NCBI RefSeq assembly: GCF_902713425.1
Contig: NC_081217.1
Span: forward strand, 11,297,585 to 11,361,584
DNA length: 64,000 nt
Direction: 5' to 3'
Source of the DNA: Acipenser ruthenus
Taxonomy: Eukaryota > Chordata > Actinopteri > Acipenseriformes > Acipenseridae
In this document: piece by piece, positions 11,126 to 25,105 of the stretch
How the letters are laid out: each line of letters begins with the position of its first letter
Numbering within the stretch: position 1 is the stretch's first letter
The notes under the pieces: model-generated
The model's input: the letters and a program-made list of their open reading frames with translations, nothing else
The model's database searches: none
What the model was told of the DNA's origin: nothing
Program-made: the position numbers and the translations under genes

Positions 11126-12746
11126 GTCAATGAGTCAGCCCTTAATAAACACTGTCCGTGTTCATTTCTGTGTATATGACATTGTCTATAACCAATATCT
11201 GTTATGTAAGCGTATTGGTATGAAACCAATCGCAATTAATGCGATCCGTGTTTTCAGTCAGTTTGATAGTTTTAATCAATCATCGAAAAAGCAGTAGTGC
11301 TTTGCAACTGTAGTTCATCTTTCTTACGTTTTGGTAAGACACCCACTCAGAACGTGTCCGCTTCCTCCAGCCCCCTAAGGAACACTGGAGCGGTCATCAA
11401 TAACAGCGAGCAGTTGGTCAAAAACAACACTCGCTGTCTTCTTCACGCTCAAAAACGAACACTCTCACTCTTCCTCGTGGGTAGCGAGCCCAAACACTTT
11501 CAAAACGCATTTCGCTAGCAAATCACTATAGAAATGATCCCTGAAAGTATTGTTTTATGGGCAAGTGGCCGACCGTCTCCCTCCAACTCTGAGTGGCACC
11601 GGTAGCTGTGCCGGTGACAAATAAACAGGAGCACTTTCATATAATGCAATTGCTGTAGCCCAGTGAGTTGTTACAATAACATTTCAAACTCATTCCAGAC
11701 TGCAGGCGGTTAAAAGCTTAATTGGGTTCAATTTTTTGGTATGATTTAAAAAGTACGAGCCAGTTGCCTCATTTGCATTGCCTGCCTTCCTCCTTTGCAC
11801 TGTGACGTCTATCAAATGTGTGCTTAAAATCTGATGAATACGATTCCCATTTGAACCGTAAATATTTTAATTATACGCATACAGTGTTCTGTTGGGCTCC
11901 GAGGGTGTTATCTAATAAAACAACGTAATCGGTGAGCGCGTTCGGCTTAACCAAAACGTTGCTGTTTCAAGCCCACGCAGGGACGAGGCATTCTTTTTGT
12001 CAATCGCCTTTCTGTCAAGCCAGTAAACCTGTATATAATAAGAAACATTCAACAGCTCGGAAACACCATAATAGAATCCAATGCGTTTACAAATGTGTTT
12101 TGAAACTGTTCATTTTTCACCCAAATGCGGTTCTCAAAAATTGTTTTGCCTACATTTTTCTATTGCTATTATTATTTTTTCCAGAGTAAGACGAAAAAGC
12201 AAACATCCATGAAATAGGTAAACACTGCTACAGCGTTTGAACTGTCTCAACAAACGTTCAGCTCTAAAACGTGTACATTGAAAGTCTATTAACATCTTTA
12301 ACACAATCATGTGTGTTCCAATAGCGGCTATTCCACATGGTGATCAATAAAGTGAATGCTGGCTTTGTTCACATATTAGCAAGACGTTTTCAGGATTCAC
12401 GCATATTCTGAACAAGCACACTAGAATATGGTAATGAAAGGACAGGAAAATAACAGGTTTATTGGCTTTGGTCTTGTATCGTCACCCTGACTACTGTCAG
12501 GTAAGGAAGTGGCATTAATCAAAACGTAATTATGTAAGGTTACCAATGCGCAAATACGAAGCATATTAAAACTTCTTCACAATCTTAAATCTTCCCACAT
12601 GCATTTCAAACACTTACTGATAAGTACGGCCCTTTCCCAATGTAACTGCTTTGTTTGAACACCAAAGATGGCTTGGATATTTATGAAACCACGATACTAT
12701 TGTTCCCACTTTCTTTAGAACTACCAAATGTGCGCTTCCCATGTCA

Positions 12747-12820
12747 GCCCTAGTGGCCTAATGGCTAAGGCCACTGGCCTCCTAAGCCAGGGATAGTGGG
12801 TTCGAGTCCCATCTGGGGTG
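12747..12820 (+). tRNA. tRNA-Arg (CCT), unit 4
   Basis: Array-consensus copy with the extra C. Confidence 0.8.
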
Positions 12821-13257
12821 GGGTTTTGTTATAAAATCGAACATAATTGTGTTATGTTTTATTGGCATGTGATATTTTGTAGATCTTGTTATCTGCTAAG
12901 TCCGCTCACGCTAGCCACAACGTGCTTGAGTGCTGTGGCAGCAGCCATGAAGCAAGTCAGTTTTTCAGTTGAAATCAAGATCTACTTTGTTTTTTGTGTA
13001 TGGGTGGTTTGAAAAGATCACTTAAATTGTTACGTATTTTGAAATAAAGATGTATTCATTATTATGAACGTTGACAGAAAGGATATTGTATTTACATTTC
13101 CCACGTGTGCTTGCCTTGTATAAATCGATGGAGTTTCAACAAAGGCATTTGACTTCGGTTCATGTTAGCCTATACTGCCATCTGCAGCATTACCGCGGGT
13201 GTCTTTTACTTCTTTTGACAATAATATGGATCATTTCACAGTCCAATGTAAGAACAT

Positions 13258-13339
13258 GTAGTCGTGGCCGAGTGGTTAAGGCGATGGACTAGAAATCCAT
13301 TGGGGTTTCCCCGCGCAGGTTCGAATCCTGCCGACTACG
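13258..13339 (+). tRNA. tRNA-Ser (AGA), unit 4
   Basis: Canonical copy. Confidence 0.96.
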
Positions 13340-13504
13340 TAAGCTTTCTTTTTAATTGTATGTGTTCATTCCTAATACATGTTTAAAGATGAGGAATTTG
13401 AAATATTACTGGTTCTACTTCATATCGCACCGGTTCATTTTGTTAAAGAATGTTCATTTTGGCACCATTCCAAATGCTGTGGTTTCTTTAAAGAAGAAAA
13501 GTCA

Positions 13505-13578
13505 TGGCCCGTACGGGGATCGAACCCGCGACCTTGGCGTTATTAGCACCACGCTCTAACCAACTGAGCTAACCGGCC
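13505..13578 (-). tRNA. tRNA-Ile (AAT), unit 4
   Basis: Intact 74 nt copy. Confidence 0.94.
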
Positions 13579-13866
13579 ACACACATGGAGCGCGTTAATA
13601 AAACCCGAGAAAAACAAGGCCTGCGGACATTATGATTACCAAGATGTTATGTTAAACTCAACAATAACACATTCAAAGTATTGGAAAGGCATAATTAGAG
13701 GTCTCATCTTTATGAGGCAGTTTAGCAGTGTGAAGAAAGTGGCGAGGTGCGGGCTTGCGGTGACTTTCTCTCATTTAAAAAGCTGTGATTTGAATACTAA
13801 AAAGAAAAACATGTAAAATTACCAAGCATTCGGTGGACGTTTTAGAAATAAATTAACAAGAACTGT

Positions 13867-13948
13867 TGTCAGAAGTGGGGTTCGAGCCCACGCCTCCATG
13901 GAGACTGCGAACTGACCACAGCGCCTTAGACCGCTCGGCCATCCTGAC
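13867..13948 (-). tRNA. tRNA-Leu (CAG), unit 4, U37 form
   Basis: Loop GTCAGTT. Confidence 0.75.
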
Positions 13949-14369
13949 TTACACCGACGACTTTGCACAACGCTGCAGCACACTGCTGAACCTCCCATGT
14001 CTGACGCTGCAGTAAATCACCTGGCGTGTGCGTGTACTTGTTCTTTTTCTGTTTATATTAAGGAGGGCGACAGGTTTTGTCGCATTTTGTATGGAATCAC
14101 AAGGACACTCCTCTTACTGAAAGAAAATATACTGCAAACAGAGCGATCGCTTCACGGTTTGAATCAAAATCAGAACAGTCTGTTAGCAAATGAACTTCAT
14201 CAAAAAACCACAAAGGCATTACATAAATGTTACAGATATATTTCGTAGACAGAACAGTTGTAACATATTTGAGTACATTTCTAAACAATCTGCTAATAAC
14301 AGACATAATCTCAAAGCGCTATAATTTATTTTCAGATCTTATGAAAGACAAGTATGGTTGCGCATTATA

Positions 14370-14844
14370 TCACAGAAAACAGGATAATCCTAGCGCTTCA
14401 TTTAATCCCTCGGGTTGTACCATATGGAGATAGAAGATCCATTTGGATTCACATTGTAATAGTTTTTGATCGAGATTATCACGTCCTCGAGCTTGAAATA
14501 TTTTTTGTATGCTGCGGTATTTCAGATCTGAAATGGAATGTTTGGCATCTACGAAATGTCTAGCTAGTGGTGAATGGATATCTTTTCTCCTAATTGAACT
14601 TTTATGCTTGCTCATCAATGCGCAATCGTCACTGTCTAGTAGTTTTACCAACATATTGCAAATGGCAAGGACAAAAAAACAAATAAATGACATGCGTTGA
14701 AGCACAGGTCATCACTTGTAAGACACTGTACTCTTTTTTCGTTGTATGGCTTGTAAAACGCAAACGCATTATCACAGGCGGCACAATTACGACATGGAAA
14801 ATAATCCAGTAGATTTGTCCAGTACACCTAGATCTCTCGAACAT
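14370..14844 (-). mobile_element. Penelope-like fragment, unit 4
   Basis: Same remnant as in unit 1. Confidence 0.75.
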
Positions 14845-16465
14845 GTCAATGAGTCAGCCCTTAATAAACACTGTCCGTGTTCATTTCTGTGTATATGACA
14901 TTGTCTATAACCAATATCTGTTATGTAAGCGTATTGGTATGAAACCAATCGCAATTAATGCGATCCGTGTTTTCAGTCAGTTTGATAGTTTTAATCAATC
15001 ATCGAAAAAGCAGCAGTGCTTTGCAACTGTAGTTCATCTTTCTTACGTTTTGGTAAGACACCCACTCAGAACGTGTCCGCTTCCTCCAGCCCCCTAAGGA
15101 ACACTGGAGCGGTCATCAATAACAGCGAGCAGTTGGTCAAAAACAACACTCGCTGTCTTCTTCACGCTCAAAAACGAACACTCTCACTCTTCCTCGTGGG
15201 TAGCGAGCCCAAACACTTTCAAAACGCATTTCGCTAGCAAATCACTATAGAAATGATCCCTGAAAGTATTGTTTTATGGGCAAGTGGCCGACCGTCTCCC
15301 TCCAACTCTGAGTGGCACCGGTAGCTGTGCCGGTGACAAATAAACAGGAGCACTTTCATATAATGCAATTGCTGTAGCCCAGTGAGTTGTTACAATAACA
15401 TTTCAAACTCATTCCAGACTGCAGGCGGTTAAAAGCTTAATTGGGTTCAATTTTTTGGTATGATTTAAAAAGTACGAGCCAGTTGCCTCATTTGCATTGC
15501 CTGCCTTCCTCCTTTGCACTGTGACGTCTATCAAATGTGTGCTTAAAATCTGATGAATACGATTCCCATTTGAACCGTAAATATTTTAATTATACGCATA
15601 CAGTGTTCTGTTGGGCTCCGAGGGTGTTATCTAATAAAACAACGTAATCGGTGAGCGCGTTCGGCTTAACCAAAACGTTGCTGTTTCAAGCCCACGCAGG
15701 GACGAGGCATTCTTTTTGTCAATCGCCTTTCTGTCAAGCCAGTAAACCTGTATATAATAAGAAACATTCAACAGCTCGGAAACACCATAATAGAATCCAA
15801 TGCGTTTACAAATGTGTTTTGAAACTGTTCATTTTTCACCCAAATGCGGTTCTCAAAAATTGTTTTGCCTACATTTTTCTATTGCTATTATTATTTTTTC
15901 CAGAGTAAGACGAAAAAGCAAACATCCATGAAATAGGTAAACACTGCTACAGCGTTTGAACTGTCTCAACAAACGTTCAGCTCTAAAACGTGTACATTGA
16001 AAGTCTATTAACATCTTTAACACAATCATGTGTGTTCCAATAGCGGCTATTCCACATGGTGATCAATAAAGTGAATGCTGGCTTTGTTCACATATTAGCA
16101 AGACGTTTTCAGGATTCACGCATATTCTGAACAAGCACACTAGAATATGGTAATGAAAGGACAGGAAAATAACAGGTTTATTGGCTTTGGTCTTGTATCG
16201 TCACCCTGACTACTGTCAGGTAAGGAAGTGGCATTAATCAAAACGTAATTATGTAAGGTTACCAATGCGCAAATACGAAGCATATTAAAACTTCTTCACA
16301 ATCTTAAATCTTCCCACATGCATTTCAAACACTTACTGATAAGTACGGCCCTTTCCCAATGTAACTGCTTTGTTTGAACACCAAAGATGGCTTGGATATT
16401 TATGAAACCACGATACTATTGTTCCCACTTTCTTTAGAACTACCAAATGTGCGCTTCCCATGTCA

Positions 16466-16539
16466 GCCCTAGTGGCCTAATGGCTAAGGCCACTGGCCTC
16501 CTAAGCCAGGGATAGTGGGTTCGAGTCCCATCTGGGGTG
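16466..16539 (+). tRNA. tRNA-Arg (CCT), unit 5
   Basis: Array-consensus copy with the extra C. Confidence 0.8.
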
Positions 16540-16976
16540 GGGTTTTGTTATAAAATCGAACATAATTGTGTTATGTTTTATTGGCATGTGATATTTTGTA
16601 GATCTTGTTATCTGCTAAGTCCGCTCACGCTAGCCACAACGTGCTTGAGTGCTGTGGCAGCAGCCATGAAGCAAGTCAGTTTTTCAGTTGAAATCAAGAT
16701 CTACTTTGTTTTTTGTGTATGGGTGGTTTGAAAAGATCACTTAAATTGTTACGTATTTTGAAATAAAGATGTATTCATTATTATGAACGTTGACAGAAAG
16801 GATATTGTATTTACATTTCCCACGTGTGCTTGCCTTGTATAAATCGATGGAGTTTCAACAAAGGCATTTGACTTCGGTTCATGTTAGCCTATACTGCCAT
16901 CTGCAGCATTACCGCGGGTGTCTTTTACTTCTTTTGACAATAATATGGATCATTTCACAGTCCAATGTAAGAACAT

Positions 16977-17058
16977 GTAGTCGTGGCCGAGTGGTTAAGG
17001 CGATGGACTAGAAATCCATTGGGGTTTCCCCGCGCAGGTTCGAATCCTGCCGACTACG
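16977..17058 (+). tRNA. tRNA-Ser (AGA), unit 5
   Basis: Canonical copy. Confidence 0.96.
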
Positions 17059-17223
17059 TAAGCTTTCTTTTTAATTGTATGTGTTCATTCCTAATACATG
17101 TTTAAAGATGAGGAATTTGAAATATTACTGGTTCTACTTCATATCGCACCGGTTCATTTTGTTAAAGAATGTTCATTTTGGCACCATTCCAAATGCTGTG
17201 GTTTCTTTAAAGAAGAAAAGTCA

Positions 17224-17297
17224 TGGCCCGTACGGGGATCGAACCCGCGACCTTGGCGTTATTAGCACCACGCTCTAACCAACTGAGCTAACCGGCC
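17224..17297 (-). tRNA. tRNA-Ile (AAT), unit 5
   Basis: Intact 74 nt copy. Confidence 0.94.
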
Positions 17298-17585
17298 ACA
17301 CACATGGAGCGCGTTAATAAAACCCGAGAAAAACAAGGCCTGTGGACATTATGATTACCAAGATGTTATGTTAAACTCAACAATAACACATTCAAAGTAT
17401 TGGAAAGGCATAATTAGAGGTCTCATCTTTATGAGGCAGTTTAGCAGTGTGAAGAAAGTGGCGAGGTGCGGGCTTGCGGTGACTTTCTCTCATTTAAAAA
17501 GCTGTGATTTGAATACTAAAAAGAAAAACATGTAAAATTACCAAGCATTCGGTGGACGTTTTAGAAATAAATTAACAAGAACTGT

Positions 17586-17667
17586 TGTCAGAAGTGGGGT
17601 TCGAGCCCACGCCTCCATGGAGACTGCGAACTGACCACAGCGCCTTAGACCGCTCGGCCATCCTGAC
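17586..17667 (-). tRNA. tRNA-Leu (CAG), unit 5, U37 form
   Basis: Loop GTCAGTT. Confidence 0.75.
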
Positions 17668-18088
17668 TTACACCGACGACTTTGCACAACGCTGCAGCAC
17701 ACTGCTGAACCTCCCATGTCTGACGCTGCAGTAAATCACCTGGCGTGTGCGTGTACTTGTTCTTTTTCTGTTTATATTAAGGAGGGCGACAGGTTTTGTC
17801 GCATTTTGTATGGAATCACAAGGACACTCCTCTTACTGAAAGAAAATATACTGCAAACAGAGCGATCGCTTCACGGTTTGAATCAAAATCAGAACAGTCT
17901 GTTAGCAAATGAACTTCATCAAAAAACCACAAAGGCATTACATAAATGTTACAGATATATTTCGTAGACAGAACAGTTGTAACATATTTGAGTACATTTC
18001 TAAACAATCTGCTAATAACAGACATAATCTCAAAGCGCTATAATTTATTTTCAGATCTTATGAAAGACAAGTATGGTTGCGCATTATA

Positions 18089-18563
18089 TCACAGAAAACA
18101 GGATAATCCTAGCGCTTCATTTAATCCCTCGGGTTGTACCATATGGAGATAGAAGATCCATTTGGATTCACATTGTAATAGTTTTTGATCGAGATTATCA
18201 CGTCCTCGAGCTTGAAATATTTTTTGTATGCTGCGGTATTTCAGATCTGAAATGGAATGTTTGGCATCTACGAAATGTCTAGCTAGTGGTGAATGGATAT
18301 CTTTTCTCCTAATTGAACTTTTATGCTTGCTCATCAATGCGCAATCGTCACTGTCTAGTAGTTTTACCAACATATTGCAAATGGCAAGGACAAAAAAACA
18401 AATAAATGACATGCGTTGAAGCACAGGTCATCACTTGTAAGACACTGTACTCTTTTTTCGTTGTATGGCTTGTAAAACGCAAACGCATTATCACAGGCGG
18501 CACAATTACGACATGGAAAATAATCCAGTAGATTTGTCCAGTACACCTAGATCTCTCGAACAT
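18089..18563 (-). mobile_element. Penelope-like fragment, unit 5
   Basis: Same remnant as in unit 1. Confidence 0.75.
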
Positions 18564-20184
18564 GTCAATGAGTCAGCCCTTAATAAACACTGTCCGTGTT
18601 CATTTCTGTGTATATGACATTGTCTATAACCAATATCTGTTATGTAAGCGTATTGGTATGAAACCAATCGCAATTAATGCGATCCGTGTTTTCAGTCAGT
18701 TTGATAGTTTTAATCAATCATCGAAAAAGCAGCAGTGCTTTGCAACTGTAGTTCATCTTTCTTACGTTTTGGTAAGACACCCACTCAGAACGTGTCCGCT
18801 TCCTCCAGCCCCCTAAGGAACACTGGAGCGGTCATCAATAACAGCGAGCAGTTGGTCAAAAACAACACTCGCTGTCTTCTTCACGCTCAAAAACGAACAC
18901 TCTCACTCTTCCTCGTGGGTAGCGAGCCCAAACACTTTCAAAACGCATTTCGCTAGCAAATCACTATAGAAATGATCCCTGAAAGTATTGTTTTATGGGC
19001 AAGTGGCCGACCGTCTCCCTCCAACTCTGAGTGGCACCGGTAGCTGTGCCGGTGACAAATAAACAGGAGCACTTTCATATAATGCAATTGCTGTAGCCCA
19101 GTGAGTTGTTACAATAACATTTCAAACTCATTCCAGACTGCAGGCGGTTAAAAGCTTAATTGGGTTCAATTTTTTGGTATGATTTAAAAAGTACGAGCCA
19201 GTTGCCTCATTTGCATTGCCTGCCTTCCTCCTTTGCACTGTGACGTCTATCAAACGTGTGCTTAAAATCTGATGAATACGATTCCCATTTGAACCGTAAA
19301 TATTTTAATTATACGCATACAGTGTTCTGTTGGGCTCCGAGGGTGTTATCTAATAAAACAACGTAATCGGTGAGCGCGTTCGGCTTAACCAAAACGTTGC
19401 TGTTTCAAGCCCACGCAGGGACGAGGCATTCTTTTTGTCAATCGCCTTTCTGTCAAGCCAGTAAACCTGTATATAATAAGAAACATTCAACAGCTCGGAA
19501 ACACCATAATAGAATCCAATGCGTTTACAAATGTGTTTTGAAACTGTTCATTTTTCACCCAAATGCGGTTCTCAAAAATTGTTTTGCCTACATTTTTCTA
19601 TTGCTATTATTATTTTTTCCAGAGTAAGACGAAAAAGCAAACATCCATGAAATAGGTAAACACTGCTACAGCGCTTGAACTGTCTCAACAAACGTTCAGC
19701 TCTAAAACGTGTACATTGAAAGTCTATTAACATCTTTAACACAATCATGTGTGTTCCAATAGCGGCTATTCCACATGGTGATCAATAAAGTGAATGCTGG
19801 CTTTGTTCACATATTAGCAAGACGTTTTCAGGATTCACGCATATTCTGAACAAGCACACTAGAATATGGTAATGAAAGGACAGGAAAATAACAGGTTTAT
19901 TGGCTTTGGTCTTGTATCGTCACCCTGACTACTGTCAGGTAAGGAAGTGGCATTAATCAAAACGTAATTATGTAAGGTTACCAATGCGCAAATACGAAGC
20001 ATATTAAAACTTCTTCACAATCTTAAATCTTCCCACATGCATTTCAAACACTTACTGATAAGTACGGCCCTTTCCCAATGTAACTGCTTTGTTTGAACAC
20101 CAAAGATGGCTTGGATATTTATGAAACCACGATACTATTGTTCCCACTTTCTTTAGAACTACCAAATGTGCGCTTCCCATGTCA

Positions 20185-20258
20185 GCCCTAGTGGCCTAAT
20201 GGCTAAGGCCACTGGCCTCCTAAGCCAGGGATAGTGGGTTCGAGTCCCATCTGGGGTG
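20185..20258 (+). tRNA. tRNA-Arg (CCT), unit 6
   Basis: Array-consensus copy with the extra C. Confidence 0.8.
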
Positions 20259-20695
20259 GGGTTTTGTTATAAAATCGAACATAATTGTGTTATGTTTTAT
20301 TGGCATGTGATATTTTGTAGATCTTGTTATCTGCTAAGTCCGCTCACGCTAGCCACAACGTGCTTGAGTGCTGTGGCAGCAGCCATGAAGCAAGTCAGTT
20401 TTTCAGTTGAAATCAAGATCTACTTTGTTTTTTGTGTATGGGTGGTTTGAAAAGATCACTTAAATTGTTACGTATTTTGAAATAAAGATGTATTCATTAT
20501 TATGAACGTTGACAGAAAGGATATTGTATTTACATTTCCCACGTGTGCTTGCCTTGTATAAATCGATGGAGTTTCAACAAAGGCATTTGACTTCGGTTCA
20601 TGTTAGCCTATACTGCCATCTGCAGCATTACCGCGGGTGTCTTTTACTTCTTTTGACAATAATATGGATCATTTCACAGTCCAATGTAAGAACAT

Positions 20696-20777
20696 GTAGT
20701 CGTGGCCGAGTGGTTAAGGCGATGGACTAGAAATCCATTGGGGTTTCCCCGCGCAGGTTCGAATCCTGCCGACTACG
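20696..20777 (+). tRNA. tRNA-Ser (AGA), unit 6
   Basis: Canonical copy. Confidence 0.96.
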
Positions 20778-20942
20778 TAAGCTTTCTTTTTAATTGTATG
20801 TGTTCATTCCTAATACATGTTTAAAGATGAGGAATCTGAAATATTACTGGTTCTACTTCATATCGCACCGGTTCATTTAGTTAAAGAATGTTCATTTTGG
20901 CACCATTCCAAATGCTGTGGTTTCTTTAAAGAAGAAAAGTCA

Positions 20943-21016
20943 TGGCCCGTACGGGGATTGAACCCGCGACCTTGGCGTTATTAGCACCACGCTCTAACCA
21001 ACTGAGCTAACCGGCC
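20943..21016 (-). tRNA. tRNA-Ile (AAT), unit 6, A57 variant
   Basis: The T-loop reads TTCAATC instead of TTCGATC. Position 57 stays a purine, so the fold and B-box should tolerate it. Confidence 0.92.
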
Positions 21017-21304
21017 ACACACATGGAGCGCGTTAATAAAACCCGAGAAAAACAAGGCCTGCGGACATTATGATTACCAAGATGTTATGTTAAACTCAAC
21101 AATAACACATTCAAAGTATTGGAAAGGCATAATTAGAGGTCTCATCTTTATGAGGCAGTTTAGCAGTGTGAAGAAAGTGGCGAGGTGCGGGCTTGCGGTG
21201 ACTTTCTCTCATTTAAAAAGCTGTGATTTGAATACTAAAAAGAAAAACATGTAAAATTACCAAGCATTCGGTGGACGTTTTAGAAATAAATTAACAAGAA
21301 CTGT

Positions 21305-21386
21305 TGTCAGAAGTGGGGTTCGAGCCCACGCCTCCATGGAGACTGCGACCTGACCACAGCGCCTTAGACCGCTCGGCCATCCTGAC
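21305..21386 (-). tRNA. tRNA-Leu (CAG), unit 6, G37 form
   Basis: Loop GTCAGGT. Confidence 0.78.
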
Positions 21387-21807
21387 TTACACCGACGACT
21401 TTGCACAACGCTGCAGCACACTGCTGAACCTCCCATGTCTGACGCTGCAGTAAATCACCTGGCGTGTGCGTGTACTTGTTCTTTTTCTGTTTATATTAAG
21501 GAGGGCGACAGGTTTTGTCGCATTTTGTATGGAATCACAAGGACACTCCTCTTACTGAAAGAAAATATACTGCAAACAGAGCGATCGCTTCACGGTTTGA
21601 ATCAAAATCAGAACAGTCTGTTAGCAAATGAACTTCATCAAAAAACCACAAAGGCATTACATAAATGTTACAGATATATTTCGTAGACAGAACAGTTGTA
21701 ACATATTTGAGTACATTTCTAAACAATCTGCTAATAACAGACATAATCTCAAAGCGCTATAATTTATTTTCAGATCTTATGAAAGACAAGTATGGTTGCG
21801 CATTATA

Positions 21808-22282
21808 TCACAGAAAACAGGATAATCCTAGCGCTTCATTTAATCCCTCGGGTTGTACCATATGGAGATAGAAGATCCATTTGGATTCACATTGTAATAG
21901 TTTTTGATCGAGATTATCACGTCCTCGAGTTTGAAATATTTTTTGTATGCTGCGGTATTTCAGATCTGAAATGGAATGTTTGGCATCTACGAAATGTCTA
22001 GCTAGTGGTGAATGGATATCTTTTCTCCTAATTGAACTTTTATGCTTGCTCATCAATGCGCAATCGTCACTGTCTAGTAGTTTTACCAACATATTGCAAA
22101 TGGCAAGGACAAAAAAACAAATAAATGACATGCGTTGAAGCACAGGTCATCACTTGTAAGACACTGTACTCTTTTTTCGTTGTATGGCTTGTAAAACGCA
22201 AACGCATTATCACAGGCGGCACAATTACGACATGGAAAATAATCCAGTAGATTTGTCCAGTACACCTAGATCTCTCGAACAT
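21808..22282 (-). mobile_element. Penelope-like fragment, unit 6
   Basis: Same remnant, with one substitution private to this unit. Confidence 0.75.
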
Positions 22283-23903
22283 GTCAATGAGTCAGCCCTT
22301 AATAAACACTGTCCGTGTTCATTTCTGTGTATATGACATTGTCTATAACCAATATCTGTTATGTAAGCGTATTGGTATGAAACCAATCGCAATTAATGCG
22401 ATCCGTGTTTTCAGTCAGTTTGATAGTTTTAATCAATCATCGAAAAAGCAGCAGTGCTTTGCAACTGTAGTTCATCTTTCTTACGTTTTGGTAAGACACC
22501 CACTCAGAACGTGTCCGCTTCCTCCAGCCCCCTAAGGAACACTGGAGCGGTCATCAATAACAGCGAGCAGTTGGTCAAAAACAACACTCGCTGTCTTCTT
22601 CACGCTCAAAAACGAACACTCTCACTCTTCCTCGTGGGTAGCGAGCCCAAACACTTTCAAAACGCATTTCGCTAGCAAATCACTATAGAAATGATCCCTG
22701 AAAGTATTGTTTTATGGGCAAGTGGCCGACCGTCTCCCTCCAACTCTGAGTGGCACCGGTAGCTGTGCCGGTGACAAATAAACAGGAGCACTTTCATATA
22801 ATGCAATTGCTGTAGCCCAGTGAGTTGTTACAATAACATTTCAAACTCATTCCAGACTGCAGGCGGTTAAAAGCTTAATTGGGTTCAATTTTTTGGTATG
22901 ATTTAAAAAGTACGAGCCAGTTGCCTCATTTGCATTGCCTGCCTTCCTCCTTTGCACTGTGACGTCTATCAAATGTGTGCTTAAAATCTGATGAATACGA
23001 TTCCCATTTGAACCGTAAATATTTTAATTATACGCATACAGTGTTCTGTTGGGCTCCGAGGGTGTTATCTAATAAAACAACGTAATCGGTGAGCGCGTTC
23101 GGCTTAACCAAAACGTTGCTGTTTCAAGCCCACGCAGGGACGAGGCATTCTTTTTGTCAATCGCCTTTCTGTCAAGCCAGTAAACCTGTATATAATAAGA
23201 AACATTCAACAGCTCGGAAACACCATAATAGAATCCAATGCGTTTACAAATGTGTTTTGAAACTGTTCATTTTTCACCCAAATGCGGTTCTCAAAAATTG
23301 TTTTGCCTACATTTTTCTATTGCTATTATTATTTTTTCCAGAGTAAGACGAAAAAGCAAACATCCATGAAATAGGTAAACACTGCTACAGCGTTTGAACT
23401 GTCTCAACAAACGTTCAGCTCTAAAACGTGTACATTGAAAGTCTATTAACATCTTTAACACAATCATGTGTGTTCCAATAGCGGCTATTCCACATGGTGA
23501 TCAATAAAGTGAATGCTGGCTTTGTTCACATATTAGCAAGACGTTTTCAGGATTCACGCATATTCTGAACAAGCACACTAGAATATGGTAATGAAAGGAC
23601 AGGAAAATAACAGGTTTATTGGCTTTGGTCTTGTATCGTCACCCTGACTACTGTCAGGTAAGGAAGTGGCATTAATCAAAACGTAATTATGTAAGGTTAC
23701 CAATGCGCAAATACGAAGCATATTAAAACTTCTTCACAATCTTAAATCTTCCCACATGCATTTCAAACACTTACTGATAAGTACGGCCCTTTCCCAATGT
23801 AACTGCTTTGTTTGAACACCAAAGATGGCTTGGATATTTATGAAACCACGATACTATTGTTCCCACTTTCTTTAGAACTACCAAATGTGCGCTTCCCATG
23901 TCA

Positions 23904-23977
23904 GCCCTAGTGGCCTAATGGCTAAGGCCACTGGCCTCCTAAGCCAGGGATAGTGGGTTCGAGTCCCATCTGGGGTG
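23904..23977 (+). tRNA. tRNA-Arg (CCT), unit 7
   Basis: Array-consensus copy with the extra C. Confidence 0.8.
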
Positions 23978-24414
23978 GGGTTTTGTTATAAAATCGAACA
24001 TAATTGTGTTATGTTTTATTGGCATGTGATATTTTGTAGATCTTGTTATCTGTTAAGTCCGCTCACGCTAGCCACAACGTGCTTGAGTGCTGTGGCAGCA
24101 GCCATGAAGCAAGTCAGTTTTTCAGTTGAAATCAAGATCTACTTTGTTTTTTGTGTATGGGTGGTTTGAAAAGATCACTTAAATTGTTACGTATTTTGAA
24201 ATAAAGATGTATTCATTATTATGAACGTTGACAGAAAGGATATTGTATTTACATTTCCCACGTGTGCTTGCCTTGTATAAATCGATGGAGTTTCAACAAA
24301 GGCATTTGACTTCGGTTCATGTTAGCCTATACTGCCATCTGCAGCATTACCGCGGGTGTCTTTTACTTCTTTTGACAATAATATGGATCATTTCACAGTC
24401 CAATGTAAGAACAT

Positions 24415-24496
24415 GTAGTCGTGGCCGAGTGGTTAAGGCGATGGACTAGAAATCCATTGGGGTTTCCCCGCGCAGGTTCGAATCCTGCCGACTACG
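24415..24496 (+). tRNA. tRNA-Ser (AGA), unit 7
   Basis: Canonical copy. Confidence 0.96.
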
Positions 24497-24661
24497 TAAG
24501 CTTTCTTTTTAATTGTATGTGTTCATTCCTAATACATGTTTAAAGATGAGGAATTTGAAATATTACTGGTTCTACTTCATATCGCACCGGTTCATTTTGT
24601 TAAAGAATGTTCATTTTGGCACCATTCCAAATGCTGTGGTTTCTTTAAAGAAGAAAAGTCA

Positions 24662-24735
24662 TGGCCCGTACGGGGATCGAACCCGCGACCTTGGCGTTAT
24701 TAGCACCACGCTCTAACCAACTGAGCTAACCGGCC
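24662..24735 (-). tRNA. tRNA-Ile (AAT), unit 7
   Basis: Intact 74 nt copy. Confidence 0.94.
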
Positions 24736-25023
24736 ACACACATGGAGCGCGTTAATAAAACCCGAGAAAAACAAGGCCTGTGGACATTATGATTACCAAG
24801 ATGTTATGTTAAACTCAACAATAACACATTCAAAGTATTGGAAAGGCATAATTAGAGGTCTCATCTTTATGAGGCAGTTTAGCAGTGTGAAGAAAGTGGC
24901 GAGGTGCGGGCTTGCGGTGACTTTCTCTCATTTAAAAAGCTGTGATTTGAATACTAAAAAGAAAAACATGTAAAATTACCAAGCATTCGGTGGACGTTTT
25001 AGAAATAAATTAACAAGAACTGT

Positions 25024-25105
25024 TGTCAGAAGTGGGGTTCGAGCCCACGCCTCCATGGAGACTGCGACCTGACCACAGCGCCTTAGACCGCTCGGCCATC
25101 CTGAC
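25024..25105 (-). tRNA. tRNA-Leu (CAG), unit 7, G37 form
   Basis: Loop GTCAGGT, on a unit background that otherwise matches units 4 and 5, which carry U37. Confidence 0.78.

Larger units (their letters stand above)
7438..11156. repeat. Array unit 3
   Basis: The five marker variants read T, C, T, T, A. All four tRNA genes have the array-consensus form. Confidence 0.95.
11157..14875. repeat. Array unit 4
   Basis: The five marker variants read T, T, T, T, A, the same as unit 5. A private C-to-T change near 11294 (gcagCag to gcagTag) truncates a small spacer reading frame, which has no sign of being a gene. Confidence 0.95.
14876..18594. repeat. Array unit 5
   Basis: The five marker variants read T, T, T, T, A, matching its left neighbour. 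It shares a C-to-T change in 'aaggcctgtggac' (near 17343) with unit 7. Confidence 0.95.
18595..22313. repeat. Array unit 6
   Basis: The five marker variants read C, C, C, A, C. It has a private T-arm change in tRNA-Ile and a private C-to-T change inside the Penelope-like fragment. Confidence 0.95.
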